From positions 1,817,001-1,881,000 of the forward strand of contig NZ_CP058649.1 of assembly GCF_018141445.1 (NCBI RefSeq): 64,000 nt of DNA. The letters are read 5' to 3'. Position 1 is the first letter of the stretch. Each line of letters opens with the position of its first letter. Position numbers and translations under genes: made by a program. The DNA is from Vallitalea pronyensis. GTDB taxonomy: Bacteria; Bacillota; Clostridia; Lachnospirales; Vallitaleaceae. This document shows, piece by piece, positions 54,620-63,307 of the stretch. Below the pieces are notes generated by a model that searched no databases, was not told where the DNA came from, and saw nothing but the letters and a program-made list of their open reading frames with translations.

Positions 54620-56263
54620 TTGAAAAAGATAGTCCTATTAATATTGGTTTTCTCATTAATGACGCATATATTGACAGCATGTGGTAATCAAGGTCAATCA
54701 GGTGAAGGAAGTGGTAAACAAACTGTTTCACAAGATGCAGACCACATGAAAAAGGATAAGTCTACAGACGATAAAGCTTTTTCTTATCCCATGAAAGATG
54801 TTGATTTAACTTGGTGGTTAGAATTAACGCCATCTGTTGCACAGAATTTTTCTAACTTAGGGGATACAGCTTTTGCGAAGAATCTACAACAACTTACAGG
54901 GGCAGACATTGAATTTATTCACCCAACCATAGGCCAAACCAAAGAGCAGTTTAATCTATTGGTTGTTTCAGGGAATTATCCAGATATTATGGAATACAAC
55001 ATTGTTAAAAATTATATTGGAGGTCCTGCAAAAGCCCTTGAAGACGGGGTGATCATGGATATTACAGACTACATTCCTAAATACGCACCTCATCTTTACA
55101 AATTTTATCAAGAGAATCCTGAATATGATAAGTTATCCAAAACAGATGATGGTCGCTATTATTCTTTTCCTTTTGTGCGTACCGATGACTATTTGAAAGT
55201 CTATTTTGGACCTGTGGTGAACCATGTATGGCTAGAAAAATTGGGCTTAGACTACCCAGAAACAATGGATGATTGGTATCACATGTTAACACTTTTTAAG
55301 GAAAAAATGGGCGCAACGGCACCCCTTACATTTGAGCCTGCCTTATTAAACACGTCTACGGGTAGTCCATTTATCGGCGCATTTGGTATTGCAGAAGATT
55401 TTTATATGGATGAAAACGGTGACATACAATACGGTTCCATTCAACCAGGCTATAAAAAATTCTTAGCAACTTTTGCAAAATGGTATGAAGAAGGCTTACT
55501 GGATTCGGATTTTGCCAGTGTGGATCGAAATCAAGTAGCAGCCAAGTTAACCACTGGGGAGTCAGGTGCTTCTATGGGCTATACTGGAAGCCGCCTAGGG
55601 GTATGGCTTAAATCAACAGAAGATAACCCGGATATTGATTTCATTGGTGTTAAATACCCCGTCGAACATAGAGGGGACATACCAAAATTCACTCAGCGAT
55701 CATTCCCGTTAACGGGTCAAGGGGCTTATATTTCCACCACTTGTACAGATGTGGAAGCAGCTATGCGTGTCCTTGATTATGCCTATAGTGAAGAGGGAAA
55801 AATGTTTCATAATTTTGGTATAGAAGGCGAGTCCTATGATATGATTGATGGTTACCCAACTTACAAAGAATTCATTATGAAAAATACGGAAAAGCCTGTA
55901 GCGGAAGTATTGGGTCAGTATGTGAGAGCCACCTATAGTGGTCCTTTTCCTCAAATGCGAGAGTATAACGAGCAATATGGTAACAGTTACGAACAGCAGG
56001 TCATCAGTAAAGAGAACTGGACAATTTCCGAAACGGAAAAGTATACGTTACCGAATATAACGCCAACCCCAGAAGAAAGTGCAGAGATTGCATCCATTCT
56101 CAGTGAAGTGAATACCTATAGAGATGAAATGCAGACACTGTATATTCTTGGTCTGGAAGAGTTATCCACTTATGATACCTATGTGCAGAATATTAGAGAT
56201 ATGGGCATTGATAGAGTGATTGAATTATATACCAAGGCATTAGAACGTTTTAATAACAGATAA
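54620..56263 (+). CDS. LipO-type sugar-binding lipoprotein
   Basis: Extracellular solute-binding protein of 547 residues, the long family-1 type found with LplB/LplC-type permeases. The lipobox is LTAC (Cys about 21), followed by a Gln/Ser/Lys-rich linker. Core landmarks include LTWWLELTPSVAQNFSNLGD and YPDIMEYNIVKNYIGGP. ATG codons at 54602 and 54605 are part of the GATGGAGG ribosome site; TTG at 54620 gives a normal signal peptide. It binds the oligosaccharide taken in by the following permeases. Confidence 0.9.
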   Translation: MKKIVLLILVFSLMTHILTACGNQGQSGEGSGKQTVSQDADHMKKDKSTDDKAFSYPMKDVDLTWWLELTPSVAQNFSNLGDTAFAKNLQQLTGADIEFIHPTIGQTKEQFNLLVVSGNYPDIMEYNIVKNYIGGPAKALEDGVIMDITDYIPKYAPHLYKFYQENPEYDKLSKTDDGRYYSFPFVRTDDYLKVYFGPVVNHVWLEKLGLDYPETMDDWYHMLTLFKEKMGATAPLTFEPALLNTSTGSPFIGAFGIAEDFYMDENGDIQYGSIQPGYKKFLATFAKWYEEGLLDSDFASVDRNQVAAKLTTGESGASMGYTGSRLGVWLKSTEDNPDIDFIGVKYPVEHRGDIPKFTQRSFPLTGQGAYISTTCTDVEAAMRVLDYAYSEEGKMFHNFGIEGESYDMIDGYPTYKEFIMKNTEKPVAEVLGQYVRATYSGPFPQMREYNEQYGNSYEQQVISKENWTISETEKYTLPNITPTPEESAEIASILSEVNTYRDEMQTLYILGLEELSTYDTYVQNIRDMGIDRVIELYTKALERFNNR

Positions 56264-56347
56264 GTCGATAGATCGTTAGCTATGTAGGGGTCAAGTGACG
56301 ATGAGGTATCCTTGACGTCTACATAGGTTTTGAAAGGGTGTAATAAT

Positions 56348-57298
56348 GTGCGATCAGTAAAGAGGTCAATAACTGGGAAAGGAATCGTATTGTTTCTACA
56401 AGGCGTTAGAAAAGATTTTAAAATGAACCGTACTTTATATTTGATGATTCTACCCGTTATACTATATTTTATTCTATTCAAGTATATGCCTATGTATGGG
56501 GCTTCCATTGCATTTAAAAATTATGTGCCTGTTAAAGGCATATCCGGTAGTGCATGGACAGGTTTTACACATTTTACAAGATTCTTTAACAGTGTTTATT
56601 TTATCAGGCTCTTTAAGAATACGTTAATCATTAGTCTTCAAACCATACTATGGGGATTTCCTGCCCCTATTATTTTTGCTCTACTTCTCAATGAAATTAG
56701 AACCAAGTGGTTTAAAAGCAGCATTCAATTAATGACCTATCTTCCTCATTTTTTATCCATGGTGGTGATTGTCGGTATGATTAAGGAGTTTACATCAACC
56801 AACGGCTTAATTAACGATATCATTGTTTTTTTTGGGGGAGAAGCTAATGCTCTTTTACAAAAACCAGATGTATTCAGAACCATCTATGTATCGTCGGAGG
56901 TATGGCAGACCATTGGCTGGAATTCCATTATCTATTTAGCAGCCTTATCTGGAATAGATGAACAGTTATATGAAGCCGCCCGTATTGATGGTGCCAATCG
57001 ATGGAAGCAAACAATACATATTACTTTACCGAGTATTCGTTCAACCATCATTATCTTACTCATTCTAAGAATGGGTAGAATACTGACCATTGGTTTTGAA
57101 AAAATCATTTTAATGTATAACCCAGCAACCTATCGTGTTGCAGATGTTATATCAACGTATGTTTACAGAACAGGTTTATTAGAAATGAATTTTAGTTACA
57201 GCACAGCTATTGGGCTATTTAATGCAGTCATTAATTTTAGCTTTATACTTGTTGCAAACCGTCTAAGCAGGCGTTATAGTGAAACAAGTTTGTGGTAG
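56348..57298 (+). CDS. Sugar ABC permease (LplB type)
   Basis: Membrane permease of 316 residues, six helices. It carries KYMPMYGASIAFKNYVPVKG, typical of LplB-like proteins, and an EAA loop at QLYEAARIDGANRWKQTIHI. A TTG at 56330 is in frame, but AAAGGGTG favours the GTG at 56348. It pairs with the LplC-type permease. No ATPase gene is present. Confidence 0.88.
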   Translation: MRSVKRSITGKGIVLFLQGVRKDFKMNRTLYLMILPVILYFILFKYMPMYGASIAFKNYVPVKGISGSAWTGFTHFTRFFNSVYFIRLFKNTLIISLQTILWGFPAPIIFALLLNEIRTKWFKSSIQLMTYLPHFLSMVVIVGMIKEFTSTNGLINDIIVFFGGEANALLQKPDVFRTIYVSSEVWQTIGWNSIIYLAALSGIDEQLYEAARIDGANRWKQTIHITLPSIRSTIIILLILRMGRILTIGFEKIILMYNPATYRVADVISTYVYRTGLLEMNFSYSTAIGLFNAVINFSFILVANRLSRRYSETSLW

Positions 57299-57313
57299 GA
57301 GGTTAAAGCATAT

Positions 57314-58204
57314 ATGGAAAATAATATGAAGATATCAAAAAGCTATCGTCTATTTCAAGTGTTTAATGGGATGATCCTTATGGCTTTATGCTTCGTCACA
57401 ATATACCCCATTATCTATGTGATTGCAGCTTCTTTTAGTGATGGTGCAGCATTGGTCTCCCATACAGGCTTTCTATTTAAACCCGTTGGAAAAGCAAATG
57501 TGGATGCTTTTAAGGCAGTCCTTAACAATCCCAATATATTTATTGGTTACAGGAATACCCTGATGGTACTGACTCTGGGTACAACGTTTATGGTCATGAT
57601 GACGTCGTTGGGAGCATATGTGTTATCCAGAAGAAACGTCAAGTGGAAGAATATCATCATGATGTTGATTGTGTTCACCATGTTTTTTGAAGGAGGATTG
57701 GTACCGTTTTTCCTACAAGTACAGGCCCTTCATCTGACAGATACATTGTTTTCACTGGTTTTACCCTTTTCAGTCAATGCATATAATCTCATTATTATGC
57801 GAACGTCTTTTGCAGCTATACCCTATTCGTTAGAGGAATCGGCAAAAGTTGATGGTGCAAGGCATTGGACAATCTTGTTTAAGATTATTTTACCACTAAG
57901 TAAACCCGTCATAGCTGTTATGGTACTCTATTATGGTGTTGCCATCTGGAATGGTTGGTTTTGGGCATCTGTTTTCTTAACCGATAGAAACCTGTATCCT
58001 TTACAATTGGTTCTAAGAGAGATATTAATTGCCAATGATACGTCGTCCATGACCGCTAATCAAGATGTTATCGACACGGTGAACATTGCAGAAACCATTA
58101 AATACGCAACCATTGTTGTTTCCACAGTACCCATACTCCTTGTATACCCTTTCTTACAGCGCTATTTTGTTAAAGGCGTTATGATTGGTGCTGTAAAAGG
58201 CTAA
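57314..58204 (+). CDS. Sugar ABC permease (LplC/YtcP type)
   Basis: Second membrane subunit, 296 residues, six helices. The EAA loop reads SLEESAKVDGARHWTILFKI, and the C-terminus FVKGVMIGAVKG is typical of this group. AGGAGG precedes the ATG by 10 bases. It completes the importer with the LipO and LplB genes. It converges with the sensor-regulator gene at 58255. Confidence 0.9.
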   Translation: MENNMKISKSYRLFQVFNGMILMALCFVTIYPIIYVIAASFSDGAALVSHTGFLFKPVGKANVDAFKAVLNNPNIFIGYRNTLMVLTLGTTFMVMMTSLGAYVLSRRNVKWKNIIMMLIVFTMFFEGGLVPFFLQVQALHLTDTLFSLVLPFSVNAYNLIIMRTSFAAIPYSLEESAKVDGARHWTILFKIILPLSKPVIAVMVLYYGVAIWNGWFWASVFLTDRNLYPLQLVLREILIANDTSSMTANQDVIDTVNIAETIKYATIVVSTVPILLVYPFLQRYFVKGVMIGAVKG

Positions 58205-58254
58205 GACCATGATGAGAAGAGGGTTACTTTTAGTGATTCAGTATGGGCATATCA

Positions 58255-60537
58255 TCACTTCTTAGCATATAAAGAGCGGTATTGACCAGGTGTAATATTC
58301 GTTTTTTTCTTGAAAAACCGAATGAAGGCATTGGGATAGGTATAGCCAACGGATGCTGCAACATCATTAATGGTCATGTGGGTGGTGGACAGTTTTTCCT
58401 TAGCTCGATCAAGCCGAATGTTACTGATAGCATCATTTAAATTAGTCCCCACATCTTTCTTGTATATTCTGGATAGATGGGCAGTGGATAGATGAAAAAC
58501 ATCACTCAAATGGGCAACGTTTAAGTCGGGATTCATATAGTGACGAAGTATGTAAGCGGTAATCTCGTGAGATAGCTTGTTGTCATCTTTCTGCTTAAGT
58601 TTTTCTGCATGATGATGGCAAGCATTCATGATGCTTGTCTCAAGTATACCTTGCATCTCATCTAAGGTATTAGCGTGCATCATCTTGGTGATAGGGGGCA
58701 TGGTTGTTTCTGTACTAGTAGAAGACTTCATGATGATACTAAAGAGATCAAACATCATACATTGCAGGGTATCGTATTGTAATTGTTTCCTAGAATTAAT
58801 CCCAATGATCTTCTTCACAAGCCGTGTAGCATCCATGGTATGACCCAGCCGTATGGTATTTAGGAGACGGGTTTCCATGTCAAAATCAAGGTCATATCTT
58901 GATGTAAAGGATTGCATCTCATCGTATCGCATGGCTTGGTGTAAGCTAATCATACGGCTGTAGTTAACGGCTTCAACACCTTCCTTGTAGATAGTGGGAA
59001 GCCCATTAAGATGGTGGTATTCATTGCTGATACCGATATTTAATCCAATATGCAACTGGGTTTTTATTAAGTCAATACCTGTGTACAATTCATGCTCAAT
59101 CAGGTCAAGACACGAACCCTGTGTGGTGTAATTGAGGAGACAGACGATATGTTTTGTGAGCTCTAACATATAACAGGTGTACTTGGGTTTTAAGATTTCA
59201 CTAAATACATTCATAATGATAAATGCATTCAATTGCTGATCCGTTACAGGTAGCTTGTCATCATGGAAATCAAAAACAATACAGCAAAACACGTTACCTG
59301 TAAAAGATACGTCATATTCTTTTAGTTTGTCATGAATGGTCATGGTATCAAAGTAGTGCCCTCTAAGGAGCTTGATTAAAAAGTTATTGAGCAAGGTATT
59401 GGATTGTGAGGCGATGATGGTTTCCATTTTTTTGGTTCTATTCTTGGCAAAGTCAAAAACAGAGGCAATGTATTCAAATTCATTTCTTGTATGCGTAATG
59501 GAGGGGTTTTCAATGGTACGCATTAATTGTTTAACAGGTTTATAAGAATTATGGGAAAAATAATAAGCCAGTAAAGTCATAAATAATGCTAAAAAAAGGA
59601 TGGTAAGCAAAGTGATGGCTTTCAGAGAGTTAATGTTTTCTTGATGTACAGCCAGTGGAATCACCCAGTAATAATGCCAGTGGTCTTCTGTGGAATCATC
59701 CAAATAGACAGCATAATCCTGAAGGTGATGGGTTTGAATGGTATAAGCCCCATGATCATTGATGTTTTCTGTGAGTATAGTAGGGTTAACAGCTTCGTTA
59801 GAAGAAAAGACCAATTGGTTATTTTCATCGGTGATAATAAGGGCACCCTGAGAAGTAAATGGTTTCGCATGCTCTAGAATCTCATAAATCATGAATTCAT
59901 TAAAGATGACAAGTAAGGTTGCTCGAGCAGTTAGAGATGATTTGGGAAATGTTTGTATGTAAAAAAGGACATCCGTGGTTGGATATTTCTTATCGTGGAT
60001 AATATCTGGATGCAGATGGCTCAGTCGCATGATCTTTCCATCATCATAATCTTGGGTCATCAATCTTTTAAATTGAACGCTGTTCATTTGGTATTTTTCT
60101 TGTGTAAAGATGTCCAAGTACTTATCCCGATAATAACTATCCCCAAAAATCAACAGTTGGGGTTTATGGGCATAGATAAGAATGGATTCAATAAGATTAT
60201 TGGATAGATTATGCATTTTAAGGTTCTCTTGTATTTGCAATAACGTATATTGGTCCTCAGGGCTGGCTATATCTGACATTTTTAAAAGCGAAAATGTTTT
60301 TGGATGCAGGTAGAGTGTTTTGGTAGCATGTTTAATAGCTGATGTTTGGCTATCCATCATTTTAATGACTTGGTGCAAATAATTTTTATTGAAGTAGTCG
60401 GTATTTTTTTTGATGGATGACATGTAAACATTGTAGATAATAAATATAAAAGTAAGTGATATGGTAATAAGAACAAGGTATGTAATAAACCATTTTTTAA
60501 GTAAATGATGATTGTTCAAAAAAAACAGCTCCTTCAT
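58255..60537 (-). CDS. Membrane-bound AraC-type sensor regulator
   Basis: Single-chain transmembrane regulator of 760 residues. It has a first membrane helix (about 15-38), an extracellular sensor of about 260 residues and a second helix (about 305-330). A large cytoplasmic linker follows, and the AraC double HTH occupies the last 100 residues (LNVAHLSDVFHLSTAHLSRI, INDVAASVGYTYPNAFIRFF). Such one-piece regulators usually sit next to LplB/LplC-type transporters in Paenibacillus and Clostridia. GAAGGAG precedes its start. It is divergent from the unknown-family gene at 60729 and convergent with the permease gene, so it may control both. Confidence 0.9.
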   Translation of the reverse strand: MKELFFLNNHHLLKKWFITYLVLITISLTFIFIIYNVYMSSIKKNTDYFNKNYLHQVIKMMDSQTSAIKHATKTLYLHPKTFSLLKMSDIASPEDQYTLLQIQENLKMHNLSNNLIESILIYAHKPQLLIFGDSYYRDKYLDIFTQEKYQMNSVQFKRLMTQDYDDGKIMRLSHLHPDIIHDKKYPTTDVLFYIQTFPKSSLTARATLLVIFNEFMIYEILEHAKPFTSQGALIITDENNQLVFSSNEAVNPTILTENINDHGAYTIQTHHLQDYAVYLDDSTEDHWHYYWVIPLAVHQENINSLKAITLLTILFLALFMTLLAYYFSHNSYKPVKQLMRTIENPSITHTRNEFEYIASVFDFAKNRTKKMETIIASQSNTLLNNFLIKLLRGHYFDTMTIHDKLKEYDVSFTGNVFCCIVFDFHDDKLPVTDQQLNAFIIMNVFSEILKPKYTCYMLELTKHIVCLLNYTTQGSCLDLIEHELYTGIDLIKTQLHIGLNIGISNEYHHLNGLPTIYKEGVEAVNYSRMISLHQAMRYDEMQSFTSRYDLDFDMETRLLNTIRLGHTMDATRLVKKIIGINSRKQLQYDTLQCMMFDLFSIIMKSSTSTETTMPPITKMMHANTLDEMQGILETSIMNACHHHAEKLKQKDDNKLSHEITAYILRHYMNPDLNVAHLSDVFHLSTAHLSRIYKKDVGTNLNDAISNIRLDRAKEKLSTTHMTINDVAASVGYTYPNAFIRFFKKKTNITPGQYRSLYAKK

Positions 60538-60692
60538 GAGAGAACAAGGTAATCTTTATTTATAAGCTATATTAGCATACATGTTGTTAAGCTGTCTATT
60601 AACATAATCCGATATGCATTCACCGTAAATGATATCCATGAGATGGTGTATACCTATTTAAATGGTGTATGTCCACATGGATACTTAGCGTG

Positions 60693-60698
60693 TATAAT
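60693..60698 (+). promoter_or_regulatory. -10 element of the unknown-family/KdgF operon
   Basis: TATAAT 31 bases before the start codon, with only a weak TGTCCA at the -35 position, suggesting activation by one of the AraC regulators. Confidence 0.4.
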
Positions 60699-60728
60699 AA
60701 GAATAACCATAGGAGAAAGGAATGGGCC

Positions 60729-62528
60729 ATGAATTTAGAAATGAAAGCAATGATTGACAGTAAAATCATACCTCATATAGAGAGGCTGATGACAGACATT
60801 CTTCAACATAAAGATGACTTAACAATGGCTGGTATAAAAGTCTTTAAAAGTGGTGACGTATTTGTACCTGGTAAGATTATCAATGGTGCATCGTTTGTCT
60901 TGGTTATGATGGATGAAGGTGAAAAAAAAGAAGCATACTTGCATGCCGTACGAAAACTGATCCATTTCACGGCACATAAAGACATGAAAACTTGGGGTCA
61001 CTTCAATTATCTAAAAGGGTTGTATCGGCTGAAGGAACATGACTTACTTCATCAGGTGTTAGAGGCTGATGCGCTTGATCCATTAAAGGAAAAACTGGAC
61101 TGGAGAGAATTTGTAAAGCAATCAGATTATAGCCTGGTTAATTATCCTACCAACTATTATGGTGTAGCTTACGGCATTGCAAAGTATCGGGAGTTGCTGG
61201 GATGGGATTTTACAAATCATAGTGACATACTGTTGGATAAGTTCATTCATCATGTAACAACCTATTCAGGAGAACACTTATATATGGATGAAACACCTGG
61301 AGAAGGGCGCTATGATAGATACTCCATCCTTATTCCTGGCGAAATATGTGGGTTGTTGTATGCTACGGGGGTAAAGATACCAGAAGTACTATTGAACATG
61401 TTACGCCAGTCCCTTAACATTTGCTTAAGTCTGGTCCATGAAAAAGGACATGGCATTGGGTATGGGCGAAGCATAGGTCCTTATGGGGATACAGCAATTT
61501 TAGAAGTATTATCCATTGGGGCAGTACTCGGTCTCTTGAATGAAACAGAAAAAGAGATTGCTTACGGTTATCATGTGAGGATTATCCATAAATTCGTTGA
61601 CTTTTGGATGGATGATGCCATGCAATCCATTAATATGTGGGAAAAAGGACGTGGGACAGATGGTTATCGCCATAAAGGAAGAATACTAGGAGAAAACATG
61701 AGTCTATGCTGTCAAGTACTGCATACCTATCATGACTGGGTATCTATTGGCTATGGTAACAGAACAGTCTCAAAGAACTGGAAAAAAATGATTGATGGTT
61801 TAACACCTTATAACTATTATGCATTTACTGAAGATCAGTTTGATAGGGGACTGCTGGTTGTTCGAGATAAGTCTCATGTTTTTCAGTTACCCCTTATTAA
61901 TGGTGGAGGAGGAACTGCTGGTGATGTACGAGGCAACAGTTATTATTACGCAACCCCTTATTTACCCATACCCAACGAGGCGTTAGTCCTTGAGTCACCT
62001 GCTGATACATTTTATGCTCAGTTAATGCCAAGATACACCTTTGAAGATGGCAGCGAGCTCATGTCGCTGGCTTATATGAAAGACATAACAACTTATCAAG
62101 CTGATGATTATTTTGAGTTGACTTACATATTAGAGAATCTATGCCAAGTGGGTGATAGATACCCTATCATGGATCAGCGAGGTGCTTGTAGGATAAAATA
62201 TGTGTTCAAGTCAGGGTATATTAAAAGAGAAGAATGGGTGACATGGCAAGAAAGTTCATGGATAGAAATCGTCATGGAATTTTTATGTTTTTCAAACAAC
62301 CCTACATTAGATGAGCATGGTTTTATCCTGTTTGAGGATGGCCCTATTCAGAAGTTTAAAGTGAGCGGTTTGGATTATACAGGCTCAGAGGTTTTAGGCC
62401 TTGAAGAAGTCTATCATACCTCCCATAAAGCCCTAGAAACGAAGCTTCAGTTTAGAAAGCAAGTTAAAAATTTTGACAGACCAATGAAAATTCAGTGGGA
62501 AATGTTTTATGATAATAGGAGGTCATAG
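60729..62528 (+). CDS. Unrecognised toroid-like enzyme family, copy 2
   Basis: Cytoplasmic protein of 599 residues without signal peptide, paralogue of the protein at 27970. Conserved blocks: NYYGVAYGIAKYREL, MDETPGEGRYDRYS, GYGRSIGPYGDTAILEV, GRGTDGYRHKGRILGEN, QLPLINGG and ATPYLPIPNE. A helical N-terminal region of about 380 residues and a beta-rich C-terminal region suggest an (alpha/alpha)-toroid plus beta-sandwich, as in several polysaccharide lyases. An in-frame ATG at 60669 lies upstream; GGAGAAAGGA fits the ATG at 60729. One base separates its stop from the KdgF-like gene, suggesting it releases an unsaturated uronate from oligosaccharides. That is an inference, not a family assignment. 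Confidence 0.72.
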   Translation: MNLEMKAMIDSKIIPHIERLMTDILQHKDDLTMAGIKVFKSGDVFVPGKIINGASFVLVMMDEGEKKEAYLHAVRKLIHFTAHKDMKTWGHFNYLKGLYRLKEHDLLHQVLEADALDPLKEKLDWREFVKQSDYSLVNYPTNYYGVAYGIAKYRELLGWDFTNHSDILLDKFIHHVTTYSGEHLYMDETPGEGRYDRYSILIPGEICGLLYATGVKIPEVLLNMLRQSLNICLSLVHEKGHGIGYGRSIGPYGDTAILEVLSIGAVLGLLNETEKEIAYGYHVRIIHKFVDFWMDDAMQSINMWEKGRGTDGYRHKGRILGENMSLCCQVLHTYHDWVSIGYGNRTVSKNWKKMIDGLTPYNYYAFTEDQFDRGLLVVRDKSHVFQLPLINGGGGTAGDVRGNSYYYATPYLPIPNEALVLESPADTFYAQLMPRYTFEDGSELMSLAYMKDITTYQADDYFELTYILENLCQVGDRYPIMDQRGACRIKYVFKSGYIKREEWVTWQESSWIEIVMEFLCFSNNPTLDEHGFILFEDGPIQKFKVSGLDYTGSEVLGLEEVYHTSHKALETKLQFRKQVKNFDRPMKIQWEMFYDNRRS

Positions 62529-62529
62529 A

Positions 62530-62871
62530 ATGGATAGCATTAAGCATTATTTTATGAAAGAGGACAGTTCTATGGAAGATTTAGGGAGTGGTATAAGTCG
62601 TAACATTCTTTCTTATTCCGATAACCTGATGCTTGTTGAAGTGTATTTTGAAAAGGGTGCAGTAGGTTCCCTTCATAGCCATCCCCATGAACAATGTACC
62701 TATATTTTAGAGGGTGTATTCGAATTCAATATAGGAGGAAAGAAGCAAATACTTAAGGTTGGGGATAGCACTTATAAGCAACCCAATGTTGAACATGGTG
62801 CCGTTTGCCTTGAGACAGGGAGACTGCTGGATGTTTTTACACCAGCTAGACAGACGTTTTTAGAAACATAG
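62530..62871 (+). CDS. kdgF: KdgF-like cupin, unsaturated-uronate-processing protein
   Basis: Single-domain cupin of 113 residues resembling KdgF, which converts 4,5-unsaturated monouronates from pectin or alginate into open keto forms. Metal ligands HSHPHEQ (His49, His51, Gln55) and His89 are present. The C-terminal DVFTPAR places Asp101, Phe103 and Arg107, a pattern recalled from KdgF active sites. AGGAGG lies inside the preceding gene and the start is one base after its stop, so expression is coupled. The pairing supports a lyase role for the upstream gene. Confidence 0.82.
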   Translation: MDSIKHYFMKEDSSMEDLGSGISRNILSYSDNLMLVEVYFEKGAVGSLHSHPHEQCTYILEGVFEFNIGGKKQILKVGDSTYKQPNVEHGAVCLETGRLLDVFTPARQTFLET

Positions 62872-62886
62872 TACGCCATATTTTAT

Positions 62887-62919
62887 GGGATTTGATGCAT
62901 ACATCAAATCCTATTTTTT
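62887..62919 (+). terminator. Intrinsic terminator after the KdgF-like gene
   Basis: GGATTTGATG-CATA-CATCAAATCC, a perfect ten-pair stem, followed by TATTTTTTATT. Confidence 0.85.
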
Positions 62920-63225
62920 ATTGTAAAAACATAAAAAAAGGCGATTTCTTTATGCCTATCAGATGAATTTAAAAATTGAAAGTACGTTTTAAAAAATGTT
63001 CATTTACTTTCCCGAGTACAAGCATTACCATTGGAGTATAAAACATATGAATTTTCGGTCTATTTTAAGGCCCTTTAGAATAGAGAGACAATCTGAATAG
63101 ATTGGATGTGTAATCCATGTATAGCTCAATATGAATGATAAATTGTCATTCATGGGATGTCTATGAATGTCAATAGTCATCTGTATATATTTGTGTTGAG
63201 AAAATACCAACAAAGGAGGAAGCGT

Positions 63226-63252
63226 ATGATTAAACCAATGATGAAAAATTGA
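63226..63252 (+). other. Possible 8-codon leader peptide
   Basis: AAAGGAGGA at 63212-63220 sits 5 bases before an ATG. The reading frame is MIKPMMKN and stops at 63252, 55 bases ahead of the beta-helix gene. The ribosome site is as strong as those of real genes here. It could be a leader peptide, or a chance or degenerate start. Confidence 0.35.
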
Positions 63253-63307
63253 GTTTAAGACATGAGGTATTCTTGAAGAATCAATTAAAAAACGAGGAGA
63301 TGGAAAA

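Larger units (their letters stand above)
62872..63307 (+). other. Intergenic leader before the secreted beta-helix gene
   Basis: About 436 bases with no gene. It holds a terminator (62887-62919), an imperfect inverted repeat (63143-63173) and an 8-codon minigene with strong ribosome site (63226-63252). No clear sigma-A promoter was found. Confidence 0.4.
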
